Assembly (NCBI GenBank): GCA_015068455.1
Contig: SVKO01000001.1
Span: 115,815-179,814, forward strand
Direction: 5' to 3'
DNA length: 64,000 nt
From: Oscillospiraceae bacterium
Lineage (GTDB): Bacteria > Bacillota > Clostridia > Oscillospirales > Oscillospiraceae
Shown here one piece after another: positions 15,788 through 22,978 of this stretch. The notes beneath the pieces are model-generated. The model did no database searches and was not told the DNA's origin. It saw nothing but the letters and a program-made list of their open reading frames with translations. The position numbers and the translations under genes are program-made. How positions within the stretch are numbered: the first letter of the stretch is position 1; every line of letters starts with the position of its first letter.

Positions 15788-17023
15788 ATGACCGATCTGA
15801 TCCCTGCTCTGCAAACACTCCTGTCCATCGACAGCTCCACCAAGACCGGCGCCGTCCGCGCCCTGCACTGGGTGCTGAAGCTGGCCCAAAGCATGGGCCT
15901 GCGCACCGGAAATATGGACGACATGGTGGGCTGGGCCGAATACGGCGAGGGGGACGAGCTGGTGGCCGTGCTGGGCCACCTGGACGTGGTCCCCATCGGC
16001 AGCGGCTGGACGAAGCCCCCCTTCGGCGGTGTGATCGAAGACGGCCGCCTCTACGGACGCGGCGCCACCGACGACAAGGGCCCCATCCTGGCCGCCCTCT
16101 TCGCCCTGTACGACATCAAGCGCAGCGGCGCGCCCCTGGGAAAGCGGGTGCGCATCCTCTTCGGCACCGAGGAGGAGACGGGCTGCGATGATATGAAATA
16201 TTATGTCAACCGCGGCGGCGAGCTGCCCGCCCTGGGCTTCACCCCGGACGGCGCCTTTCCCCTGATCCACGGGGAAAAGGGCCTGCTGATCGAGGAATAC
16301 GTCTGCCGTTTTGAACCCGGCGCGCTGAAATCCGCCTGGGGCGGCACCGCGGCCAACATCGTGCCGGATTTCGCCCGGGCGGAACTCGCCGACGGCTCGG
16401 TGATCGAATGCCGCGGCGTCAGCGCCCACGGCGCCGAGCCCTGGAAGGGCGAAAACGCTGTCGGCAAGCTGCTGGCAGCGCTGGACGCGCTCACTCTGGA
16501 AGGGCCGCTCGGCACGGCGATCTCCTTCCTGCATGAGCGCATCGGCATGGAAACCCGCGGCGAAAGCCTGGGCGTCGGTCTGCGCGACGCGCTCTCCGGC
16601 CCCCTGAGCTTCAACCTCGGCATGCTCCGGGCCGGCGAGACGGAGCTGCGCGTCACGGTCAACTACCGTTACCCCGTCACCTGCAGATTTGACGACTGCG
16701 CGCCTCAGGTGCGTGCAGCCTTCGCAGAGGCCGGCTTCGAGCTCGCCTCCGCCATGCACGACGAATGCCTGTTCGTGCCGGAGGACGCGCCCCTGGTGCG
16801 CAAACTCATGGGCGTCTATAACGCCTACACCGGCCAGCAGGCGAAGCCCCTGTGCATCGGCGGCGGCACCTATGCCAAATCCATGCCCAACATCCTGGCC
16901 TTCGGCCCCTGCTTCCCGGGCGACGAGGTCACGGAGCATCAGCCGGACGAATATATCCGCCTGGACCGTCTGCAGCAGAATTTCGACCTGATCCGCCTGG
17001 CCATCCTGGCCCTGGCGGAATAA
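15788..17023 (+). CDS. M20 family (Sapep/PepV-type) dipeptidase
   Basis: The ATG at 15788 follows GGAG with 8-nt spacing. The product has 411 residues. Zinc-site motifs are visible in order: VLGHLDVVP (His and catalytic Asp), GRGATDDKGP (bridging Asp), FGTEEETGCDD (Glu pair), FTPDGAFPLIHGEKG (Asp typical of PepV), and EHQPDEYI (last His). The lid domain carries HGAEPWKGENAV. It is a cytosolic metallodipeptidase that probably frees amino acids from imported dipeptides. Confidence 0.88.
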   Translation: MTDLIPALQTLLSIDSSTKTGAVRALHWVLKLAQSMGLRTGNMDDMVGWAEYGEGDELVAVLGHLDVVPIGSGWTKPPFGGVIEDGRLYGRGATDDKGPILAALFALYDIKRSGAPLGKRVRILFGTEEETGCDDMKYYVNRGGELPALGFTPDGAFPLIHGEKGLLIEEYVCRFEPGALKSAWGGTAANIVPDFARAELADGSVIECRGVSAHGAEPWKGENAVGKLLAALDALTLEGPLGTAISFLHERIGMETRGESLGVGLRDALSGPLSFNLGMLRAGETELRVTVNYRYPVTCRFDDCAPQVRAAFAEAGFELASAMHDECLFVPEDAPLVRKLMGVYNAYTGQQAKPLCIGGGTYAKSMPNILAFGPCFPGDEVTEHQPDEYIRLDRLQQNFDLIRLAILALAE

Positions 17024-17121
17024 AACAGCGCCGGACTCGGCCCGCTCCCGCCGCACCGGCCGACCCACAGGATATACTATTTTATTTATATTGTAAAACA
17101 ATTCCACAGGAGGCGAATGCA

Positions 17122-17811
17122 TTGAACATCCACGGTCTGCAAAAAATGACCCTGCTGGACTTTCCCGGCGCGGTGGCCTGCACGGTCTTTCTGGGCGGCT
17201 GCGATTTCCGCTGCCCCTACTGCCACAACGCCGAGCTGCTGGATCCAAACTTCCCGCCCCTGATGGACGAGACCGAGCTGCTGGCCTTTTTGAAAAAACG
17301 CCAGGGCCTGCTTGACGGCGTGTGCATCACCGGCGGCGAGCCCCTGCTGCGGCAGGAGCTGCCGACGCTGCTCGGAGAGATCCGCGCCCTGGGCTATAAA
17401 ATCAAGCTGGACACCAACGGCGCCCACCCGGCGCAGCTGCGCAGGATCCTGGACGCGGGCCTGGCGGACTACGTCGCCATGGATATCAAGAACAGCCCGG
17501 AACGCTACGCCGAGACCATCGGCCGGGCGCAGTTCGACGTCGCGCCCATCCGCGAGAGCGTCCGCCTGCTCATGGCGGGGGATACGGACTATGAGTTCCG
17601 CACCACCGTGGTGGCGGAGCTCCACGGGGAGGAAGACATCCGCGCCATCGGACGCTGGATCGCCGGAGCAAGGCGCTATTTTCTCCAGCCCTTCACCGAC
17701 CGCGAAACCGTTCCCCTGGCCGGTCTTTCCGCCCCCACGCAGGCGCAGCTGGACCGATTCCTGGCCATTGCCCGTGAATTTGTTCCCGAAACGCAGCTTC
17801 GGGGCGCTTGA
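17122..17811 (+). CDS. nrdG: Anaerobic ribonucleoside-triphosphate reductase activating protein (NrdG, TIGR02495 type)
   Basis: The start is a TTG at 17122 with AGGAGG 8 nt upstream. The product has 229 residues. It is a radical SAM enzyme with the cluster motif CDFRCPYC (CxxxCxxC) at about residue 28, then CITGGEPLLR (GGE motif). It begins MNIHGLQKMTLLDFPGAVACTVF, typical of the NrdG2-like subgroup. It generates the glycyl radical in NrdD using SAM and a 4Fe-4S cluster. It lies upstream of the NrdR boxes, so it is transcribed separately from nrdD. Confidence 0.9.
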   Translation: MNIHGLQKMTLLDFPGAVACTVFLGGCDFRCPYCHNAELLDPNFPPLMDETELLAFLKKRQGLLDGVCITGGEPLLRQELPTLLGEIRALGYKIKLDTNGAHPAQLRRILDAGLADYVAMDIKNSPERYAETIGRAQFDVAPIRESVRLLMAGDTDYEFRTTVVAELHGEEDIRAIGRWIAGARRYFLQPFTDRETVPLAGLSAPTQAQLDRFLAIAREFVPETQLRGA

Positions 17812-17860
17812 ACGCAACAAAATGCAATATATCGCCCCGCCGGTCGAATCCGGCGGGGTG

Positions 17861-17932
17861 AAACCATATATTGTGTTTTTAAAAAAATCTTAACCACAAT
17901 ATATTGACATCATCAAGCAAGTGTGCTATATT
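17861..17932 (+). promoter_or_regulatory. nrdD promoter with two NrdR boxes
   Basis: Box 1 (17861-17876, core CCATATATTG) and box 2 (17894-17909, core CAATATATTG) match the 16-bp NrdR consensus and are 33 bp apart centre to centre, about three helical turns. The promoter TTGACA (17904-17909), 17 bp, TATATT (17927-17932) overlaps box 2, so NrdR-dATP binding would block polymerase. Confidence 0.9.
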
Positions 17933-17989
17933 GATCACACGCGAACGGGTGCACTGTGCCCAAAGCCAAGGAGAAAAGGAGAGAGAAAT

Positions 17990-20368
17990 ATGTATCAGGT
18001 CACCAAGCGCGACGGCTCCGTGGCGAACTTCGAGATCGGTAAGATTTCGGCCGCCATCACCAAGGCCTTCGACGCGGAAAATAAACAGTATCATCCCACC
18101 GTCATCGACCTGCTGGCTCTGCGGGTCACGGCAGATTTCGAAGCCAAGATCCACGACGGTTTCATTGCCGTCGAAGATATCCAGGACAGCGTGGAAAAGG
18201 TCCTGTCCGAGGCGGGCTACGCCGACGTGGCCAAGGCTTATATCCTCTACCGCAAGCAGCGTGAGAAGATCCGCAACGTCAACTCCACCCTGCTCAACTA
18301 CAAGGATATCGTCGACAACTACCTCAAAATCAACGACTGGCGCGTCAAGGAAAACTCCACCGTCACCTATTCCGTGGGCGGCCTGATCCTTTCCAACTCC
18401 GGCGCCATCACCGCCAACTACTGGCTTTCCGAGGTCTACGACCGCGAGATCGCCGACGCCCACCGCAATGCGGAGATCCACCTGCACGATCTGAGCATGC
18501 TCACCGGCTACTGCGCCGGCTGGAGCCTGAAGCAGCTCATCCAGGAGGGCCTCGGCGGCGTCACCGGCAAGATCACCTCCTCCCCCGCGGGCCATCTTTC
18601 CACCCTGTGCAACCAGATGGTCAACTTCCTGGGCATCATGCAGAACGAATGGGCCGGCGCCCAGGCCTTCTCCTCCTTCGACACCTATCTGGCGCCCTTC
18701 GTCAAGGTGGACAATCTGACCCAGAAGGAGGTCAAGCAGTGCGTGCAGTCCTTCGTCTACGGCGTCAACACGCCGTCGCGCTGGGGCACCCAGGCCCCCT
18801 TCTCCAACATCACCCTGGACTGGACCGTGCCCCATGACCTGGAAAACCTGCCCGCCATTGTCGGCGGCAAGGAGCAAGACTTCACCTACGGCGACTGCCA
18901 GAAGGAAATGGACATGGTCAACAAGGCCTTCATCGAGATCATGATCGAGGGCGACGCCAACGGCCGCGGCTTCCAGTACCCCATCCCCACCTACTCCATC
19001 ACCCGGGACTTCGACTGGAGCGAGACCGAGAACAACAAGCTCCTGTTTGAGATGACCGCCAAATACGGCACCCCCTACTTCTCCAACTATATCAATTCCG
19101 ATATGGAGCCCAGCGACGTGCGCTCCATGTGCTGCCGCCTGCGCCTGGATCTGCGCGAGCTGCGGCGCAAGACCGGCGGCTTCTTCGGCAGCGGCGAATC
19201 CACCGGCAGCGTGGGCGTCGTCACCATCAACCTGCCCCGCATCGCCTACCTCGCCAAGGACGAGCAGGACTTCTACCAGCGCCTGGACAAGCTGATGGAC
19301 ATCTCCGCCCGCTCCCTCAAGACCAAGCGCACCGTCATCACGAAGCTGCTCGACGCCGGCCTGTATCCCTACACCAAGCGGTATCTCGGCACCTTCGCCA
19401 ACCACTTCTCCACCATCGGCCTGATCGGCATGAACGAGGTCGGCCTGAACGCCAAGTGGCTCCGGGCTGATCTGACCGACCCGAAGGTGCAGAAGTTCGC
19501 CATCGAGGTCCTGGACCACATGCGCGAGCGTCTGAGCGACTACCAGGAGAAGTACGGCGACCTGTACAACCTGGAGGCCACCCCCGCCGAGTCCACCACC
19601 TACCGCTTCGCCAAGCACGACACCGAGCAGTTCCCCGACATCATCACCGCCAACATGAACGGCACCCCCTACTACACCAACTCCTCCCACCTGCCCGTGG
19701 GCTACACCGACGACATCTTCTCGGCCCTGGACGTGCAGGATGAGCTGCAGACCCGCTACACCTCCGGCACCGTGTTCCACGCTTTCCTGGGCGAGAAGCT
19801 GCCCGACTGGAAGGCCGCGGCCACCCTGGTGCGGAAGATCGCGGAAAACTACAAGCTCCCCTACTACACCATGTCCCCCACCTATTCCGTCTGCCGGGAC
19901 CACGGCTACCTCACCGGCGAGCAGTACGTCTGCCCGCACTGCGGCGCCAAGACCGAGGTCTACAGCCGCATCACCGGCTACTACCGCCCGGTGCAGAACT
20001 GGAACGACGGCAAGGCCCAGGAGTTCAAGGACCGCAAGGTCTACGATATCGATCACTCGATCATGGTGAAAAAAGCCGACGCTGCCGACACAAAACCCGC
20101 CGCGCCGGTACAGGCGGAAACGCCGGCGGACGCAGCGGCCGACGCCATCCTCTTCAAGACCCCGACCTGCCCCAACTGCAAGGCGGCCGGCGCCCTGCTG
20201 GACAAGGCCGGCGTCGCCTACAACTCCCTCAACGCCAACGAGGAAAAGGACCTGGTGCAAAAATACGGGATCAAGCAGGCCCCCACTCTGGTACTGATTC
20301 ATGGCGACAGCTTTGAGAAGTACCGCGGCGTGTCCGACATCAAGGGCTGGCTGATGAGCCGCAAATAA
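17990..20368 (+). CDS. nrdD: Anaerobic (class III) ribonucleoside-triphosphate reductase fused to a C-terminal glutaredoxin-like domain
   Basis: The ATG at 17990 follows GGAGAGAG. The product has 792 residues. An ATP-cone fills residues 1-90 (YQVTKRDGSVANFEIGKI). The catalytic barrel follows, with SMCCRLRLD (thiyl Cys loop). A zinc site shows CRDHGY and CPHCG, and the glycyl radical loop is RITGYYRPVQNWNDGK. After an Ala/Pro-rich linker, residues about 717-792 form a glutaredoxin/NrdH-like domain with TPTCPNCK (CxxC) and a cis-Pro QAPT motif. The enzyme reduces NTPs to dNTPs without oxygen. The fused redoxin, and trxB directly downstream, suggest thiol-based re-reduction rather than formate. 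Confidence 0.93.
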   Translation: MYQVTKRDGSVANFEIGKISAAITKAFDAENKQYHPTVIDLLALRVTADFEAKIHDGFIAVEDIQDSVEKVLSEAGYADVAKAYILYRKQREKIRNVNSTLLNYKDIVDNYLKINDWRVKENSTVTYSVGGLILSNSGAITANYWLSEVYDREIADAHRNAEIHLHDLSMLTGYCAGWSLKQLIQEGLGGVTGKITSSPAGHLSTLCNQMVNFLGIMQNEWAGAQAFSSFDTYLAPFVKVDNLTQKEVKQCVQSFVYGVNTPSRWGTQAPFSNITLDWTVPHDLENLPAIVGGKEQDFTYGDCQKEMDMVNKAFIEIMIEGDANGRGFQYPIPTYSITRDFDWSETENNKLLFEMTAKYGTPYFSNYINSDMEPSDVRSMCCRLRLDLRELRRKTGGFFGSGESTGSVGVVTINLPRIAYLAKDEQDFYQRLDKLMDISARSLKTKRTVITKLLDAGLYPYTKRYLGTFANHFSTIGLIGMNEVGLNAKWLRADLTDPKVQKFAIEVLDHMRERLSDYQEKYGDLYNLEATPAESTTYRFAKHDTEQFPDIITANMNGTPYYTNSSHLPVGYTDDIFSALDVQDELQTRYTSGTVFHAFLGEKLPDWKAAATLVRKIAENYKLPYYTMSPTYSVCRDHGYLTGEQYVCPHCGAKTEVYSRITGYYRPVQNWNDGKAQEFKDRKVYDIDHSIMVKKADAADTKPAAPVQAETPADAAADAILFKTPTCPNCKAAGALLDKAGVAYNSLNANEEKDLVQKYGIKQAPTLVLIHGDSFEKYRGVSDIKGWLMSRK

Positions 20369-20376
20369 GAAGAACG

Positions 20377-20411
20377 AAATCGGGGCCGGCGATTCGCCTG
20401 CCCCGGTTTTT
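20377..20411 (+). terminator. Terminator or attenuator between nrdD and trxB
   Basis: A long interrupted stem (AAATCGGGGC..GGCG / CGCC..GCCCCG..TTT) ends in five T residues. Partial read-through would lower trxB relative to nrdD. Confidence 0.75.
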
Positions 20412-20430
20412 CGGAAAAGAGGTACTGATT

Positions 20431-21345
20431 ATGTATGACATCATCGTGGTGGGCGGCGGCCCCGCGGGTATGACGGCGGCCCTGTACGGCCTGCGGAACG
20501 GCAAATCCGTCCTGGTGATCGAGAAGACCGGCTTCGGCGGACAGATCACCCACTCGCCCAACGTGGAGAACTACCCCGGCACCCTATCCATGAGCGGCAA
20601 CGAATTCGCCGAGCGGACCCTGGATCAGATCCTCCACCAGGGCGCGGAGATCGAGATCGAAACCGTGACCGAGGTCGTGTCTGAGGCAGGCAGGAAGCTC
20701 GTCCGCACCGCCGAGGGCGGCGAATACGAGGCCAGGGCCGTGATCCTGGCCACCGGCGTCAAGCACCGGATGCTGGGCCTTCCGGGCGAAAACGAGCTGG
20801 TGGGCGAGGGGATCTCCTTCTGCGCGGTGTGCGACGGCGATTTCTACACCGGTCAGACCGTCTGCGTCGCCGGCGGCGGCAACTCCGCCCTGCAGGAGGC
20901 CATCCTGCTCTCGGGCAAATGCAAACAGGTCGTCATGCTCCAGGATCTGCCCTTCTTCACCGGGGAGGCAAGGCTGCAGGAGGTGCTCTTCGCCCGGGAG
21001 AACGTAAAATCCTTCACCGACGTGAAGATCACCCGGCTGCTGACGGAAAACGGCGCGCTCACCGGCGTACAGATCGAGGGCCGCAGCGACGGGGCAAAGC
21101 AGACCATCCCCTGCGACGGCCTGTTCGTGGCCATCGGTCTGATCCCGGAGAACGAGCCCTTCCGGGACCTGGCGGATCTGAACGACTACGGCTACTTTGA
21201 TTCCGACGAGCAGTGCCTGACGAAAACCCCGGGGATCTTCGTGGCGGGCGACTGCCGCAGCAAGCGCATCCGGCAGCTGACCACCGCCGCCGCCGACGGC
21301 GCCACCGCCGCCCTGGCTGCCTGCTCGTACCTGGACCGCCTTTAA
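20431..21345 (+). CDS. trxB: Thioredoxin reductase (thioredoxin-disulfide reductase family)
   Basis: The 304-residue product shows the FAD motif IIVVGGGPAGMTAALYG at the N-terminus, the redox-active CAVCDGD (Cys131/Cys134), a nucleotide-binding GGGNSALQEA and the C-terminal GIFVAGDC motif. The usual thioredoxin reductase length and order are kept. It moves electrons from NAD(P)H through FAD to a CxxC redoxin. The neighbouring NrdD-fused glutaredoxin-like domain is the obvious candidate partner. AGAGG lies upstream of the ATG. Confidence 0.93.
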   Translation: MYDIIVVGGGPAGMTAALYGLRNGKSVLVIEKTGFGGQITHSPNVENYPGTLSMSGNEFAERTLDQILHQGAEIEIETVTEVVSEAGRKLVRTAEGGEYEARAVILATGVKHRMLGLPGENELVGEGISFCAVCDGDFYTGQTVCVAGGGNSALQEAILLSGKCKQVVMLQDLPFFTGEARLQEVLFARENVKSFTDVKITRLLTENGALTGVQIEGRSDGAKQTIPCDGLFVAIGLIPENEPFRDLADLNDYGYFDSDEQCLTKTPGIFVAGDCRSKRIRQLTTAAADGATAALAACSYLDRL

Positions 21346-21702
21346 ACGGACGTACAATCGCGCTTTGAACGGCCTGCGGACGGAGCGCCCGACCGGCGTC
21401 AAACAAACCATATTCTTTCGGCGTGACCGGTTTCGGCCGCGCCGATTTTTCTTTTGAAAAATGGGTTTTTTCCGCCTCTGCTTGTGTCCATTGCCGATAT
21501 AACCAAAAACGAACAATAAAATGATTTATTTTTTGCGCACAAATTTCTGTGAATGTCCATATCATATCGACAAATGACCCGTTTATACATAACTATCCAT
21601 GAATAAGGCTCATATTCGCACGAAGATTCGTGCGATTTTTTTCACGCTTTTATGAGGTTTTTACAAAGATTTGATCCATAGGCTTTTAGAATGCTACGAT
21701 TA
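21346..21702. other. Gene-free, AT-rich spacer
   Basis: No reading frame with a credible start and composition lies here. The left end is GC-rich and passes into AT-rich sequence from about 21480. It contains one terminator (21616-21642) with no obvious gene before it, so a small RNA between about 21450 and 21642 cannot be excluded. Confidence 0.5.
21616..21642 (+). terminator. Terminator upstream of the pilus operon
   Basis: Stem TCGCACGA/TCGTGCGA with a 4-nt loop, then seven T residues. Confidence 0.8.
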
Positions 21703-21731
21703 TTGCAAGTTATGTCAAATTGTGCTATAAT
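21703..21731 (+). promoter_or_regulatory. Promoter of the pilus/secretion operon
   Basis: TTGCAA, 17 bp, TATAAT (perfect -10). It leaves a leader of about 160 nt before the coiled-coil gene. Confidence 0.85.
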
Positions 21732-21896
21732 ATAGCCGATTTTTGGATTTTTAGGTAAAAATCGCAGAACGAATGTTTCAAAACAGACGTTTTCAGTAAT
21801 TTCTATATAAAAACAACCGTTTTCGATTGTCGCCGTCCCCTGACCCGCGTCAAGCCGCAGAAAATCCGCGTGCATCGAACGGAGGAGCGAACCGCA

Positions 21897-22301
21897 ATGG
21901 CAAAGAATGATTTGAAAAAACTGGGCCGGACAGACCTGCTGCGTCTGCTTCTGGAGGCGGAAGAGGAAAACGACCGCCTGAAGGAGCAGGTGGCTGAACT
22001 GCGCGCCCAGCTGGACGACCGCAGCCTGCGCATGGAAAACTGCGGCGATCTTGCCGCCGCCGCCCTGGAGCTGAACGGCGTCTTTTCCGCCGCCGAAGAG
22101 GCCTGCCGGCAATACACGGAAAACATCCGCAGCCGCAGCGCCGATATCGAAGCCAGATGCAGCCGGATGGAGCGCGAAAGCGCGGAAAAATGCCGCCGGA
22201 TGGAGCAGGAGACGGAAAAGCGCTGCCGCGCCATGGAGGAGGAAACCGCACAGAAATTCCGGCGGATCCTCTCCGAGGTCCGATCGAAGTACGACCGCTG
22301 A
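21897..22301 (+). CDS. Coiled-coil protein of the pilus operon
   Basis: GGAGGAG precedes the ATG at 21897. The 134-residue product opens with DLKKLGRTDLLRLLLEAEEEND and is then almost entirely charged heptad helix (DRLKEQVAELRAQLDD, ESAEKCRRMEQETEKRCRAME). There is no signal peptide and no membrane segment. Proteins of this kind occur beside signal peptidase and sortase pilus genes in clostridia, with no tested function. It is first in the transcript, followed by signal peptidase after 66 bp. Confidence 0.75.
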   Translation: MAKNDLKKLGRTDLLRLLLEAEEENDRLKEQVAELRAQLDDRSLRMENCGDLAAAALELNGVFSAAEEACRQYTENIRSRSADIEARCSRMERESAEKCRRMEQETEKRCRAMEEETAQKFRRILSEVRSKYDR

Positions 22302-22367
22302 CGCGCGGAAGGGCGCGAACCGAACAAATTCTCTCTAAAAAGACCGCTTGCGGAAAGGAAGATCGAC

Positions 22368-22934
22368 GTGGAACGGCCAACGACAGAGCAGGTCCGCCAG
22401 GAGCTGACCCGAACAGAATACGGCCGCCGTTACCGCGCCGCCATGCGCAGCACGGTCTACACCCTGGTGGTGGTCGCCGCCGCGGCGATCCTTGTGGCCA
22501 CGCTGCTGCTGCCGGTGCTGCGCACCTATGGCAAATCCATGACCCCGACGCTGGACGACGGCAACATCGTATTCTCCGTCAAAGCCTCCTCCGTGGAGCG
22601 CGGAGATATCATTGCCTTCTACTATAACAATAAAATCCTGATCAAGCGCGTCGTCGGGATCTCCGGAGAGTGGATCGACATTGACCAGGACGGCGCGGTT
22701 TACGTCAACGGGAAAGCCCTGGACGAGCCCTATGTGACCGACCCGGCGCTGGGCGAATGCAACATCAAGCTGCCCTATCAGGTGCCGGAGAACCGCGTGT
22801 TCGTCATGGGCGATCACCGTTCCACCTCGGTGGACTCCCGTACCGCCGAGATCGGCTGCATTGCGGAGGAGCAGATCGTGGGAAAGCTGCTGTTCCGCGT
22901 ATGGCCCCTGTCCGAAATGGGGCCGATCCAATAA
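22368..22934 (+). CDS. lepB: Signal peptidase I
   Basis: The start is GTG at 22368 with AAAGGAAG upstream. The product has 188 residues, with one N-terminal membrane segment (STVYTLVVVAAAAILVATLLLPVL). The catalytic Ser57 is in GKSMTPTL and the general-base Lys93 in ILIKRVVGISGEW; the GDHRSTSVDSR box is present. It cleaves signal peptides on the outer membrane face. Its place inside the pilus operon suggests dedication to the large LPXTG precursors that follow. Confidence 0.93.
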   Translation: MERPTTEQVRQELTRTEYGRRYRAAMRSTVYTLVVVAAAAILVATLLLPVLRTYGKSMTPTLDDGNIVFSVKASSVERGDIIAFYYNNKILIKRVVGISGEWIDIDQDGAVYVNGKALDEPYVTDPALGECNIKLPYQVPENRVFVMGDHRSTSVDSRTAEIGCIAEEQIVGKLLFRVWPLSEMGPIQ

Positions 22935-22978
22935 TATAAACGGTATTCCATAAAAATCCAAAGGAAAGGGGGAGAAGC

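Noticed and set aside
17921..17989. Upstream start for nrdD
   Set aside because: It would begin inside the promoter (-10 region at 17927-17932); ATG 17990 has a good SD site and matches the ATP-cone start.
21450..21642. Small RNA ending at the terminator at 21616-21642
   Set aside because: A terminator is clear but no convincing promoter precedes it, and no known RNA family is recognisable; kept only as a note in the spacer entry.
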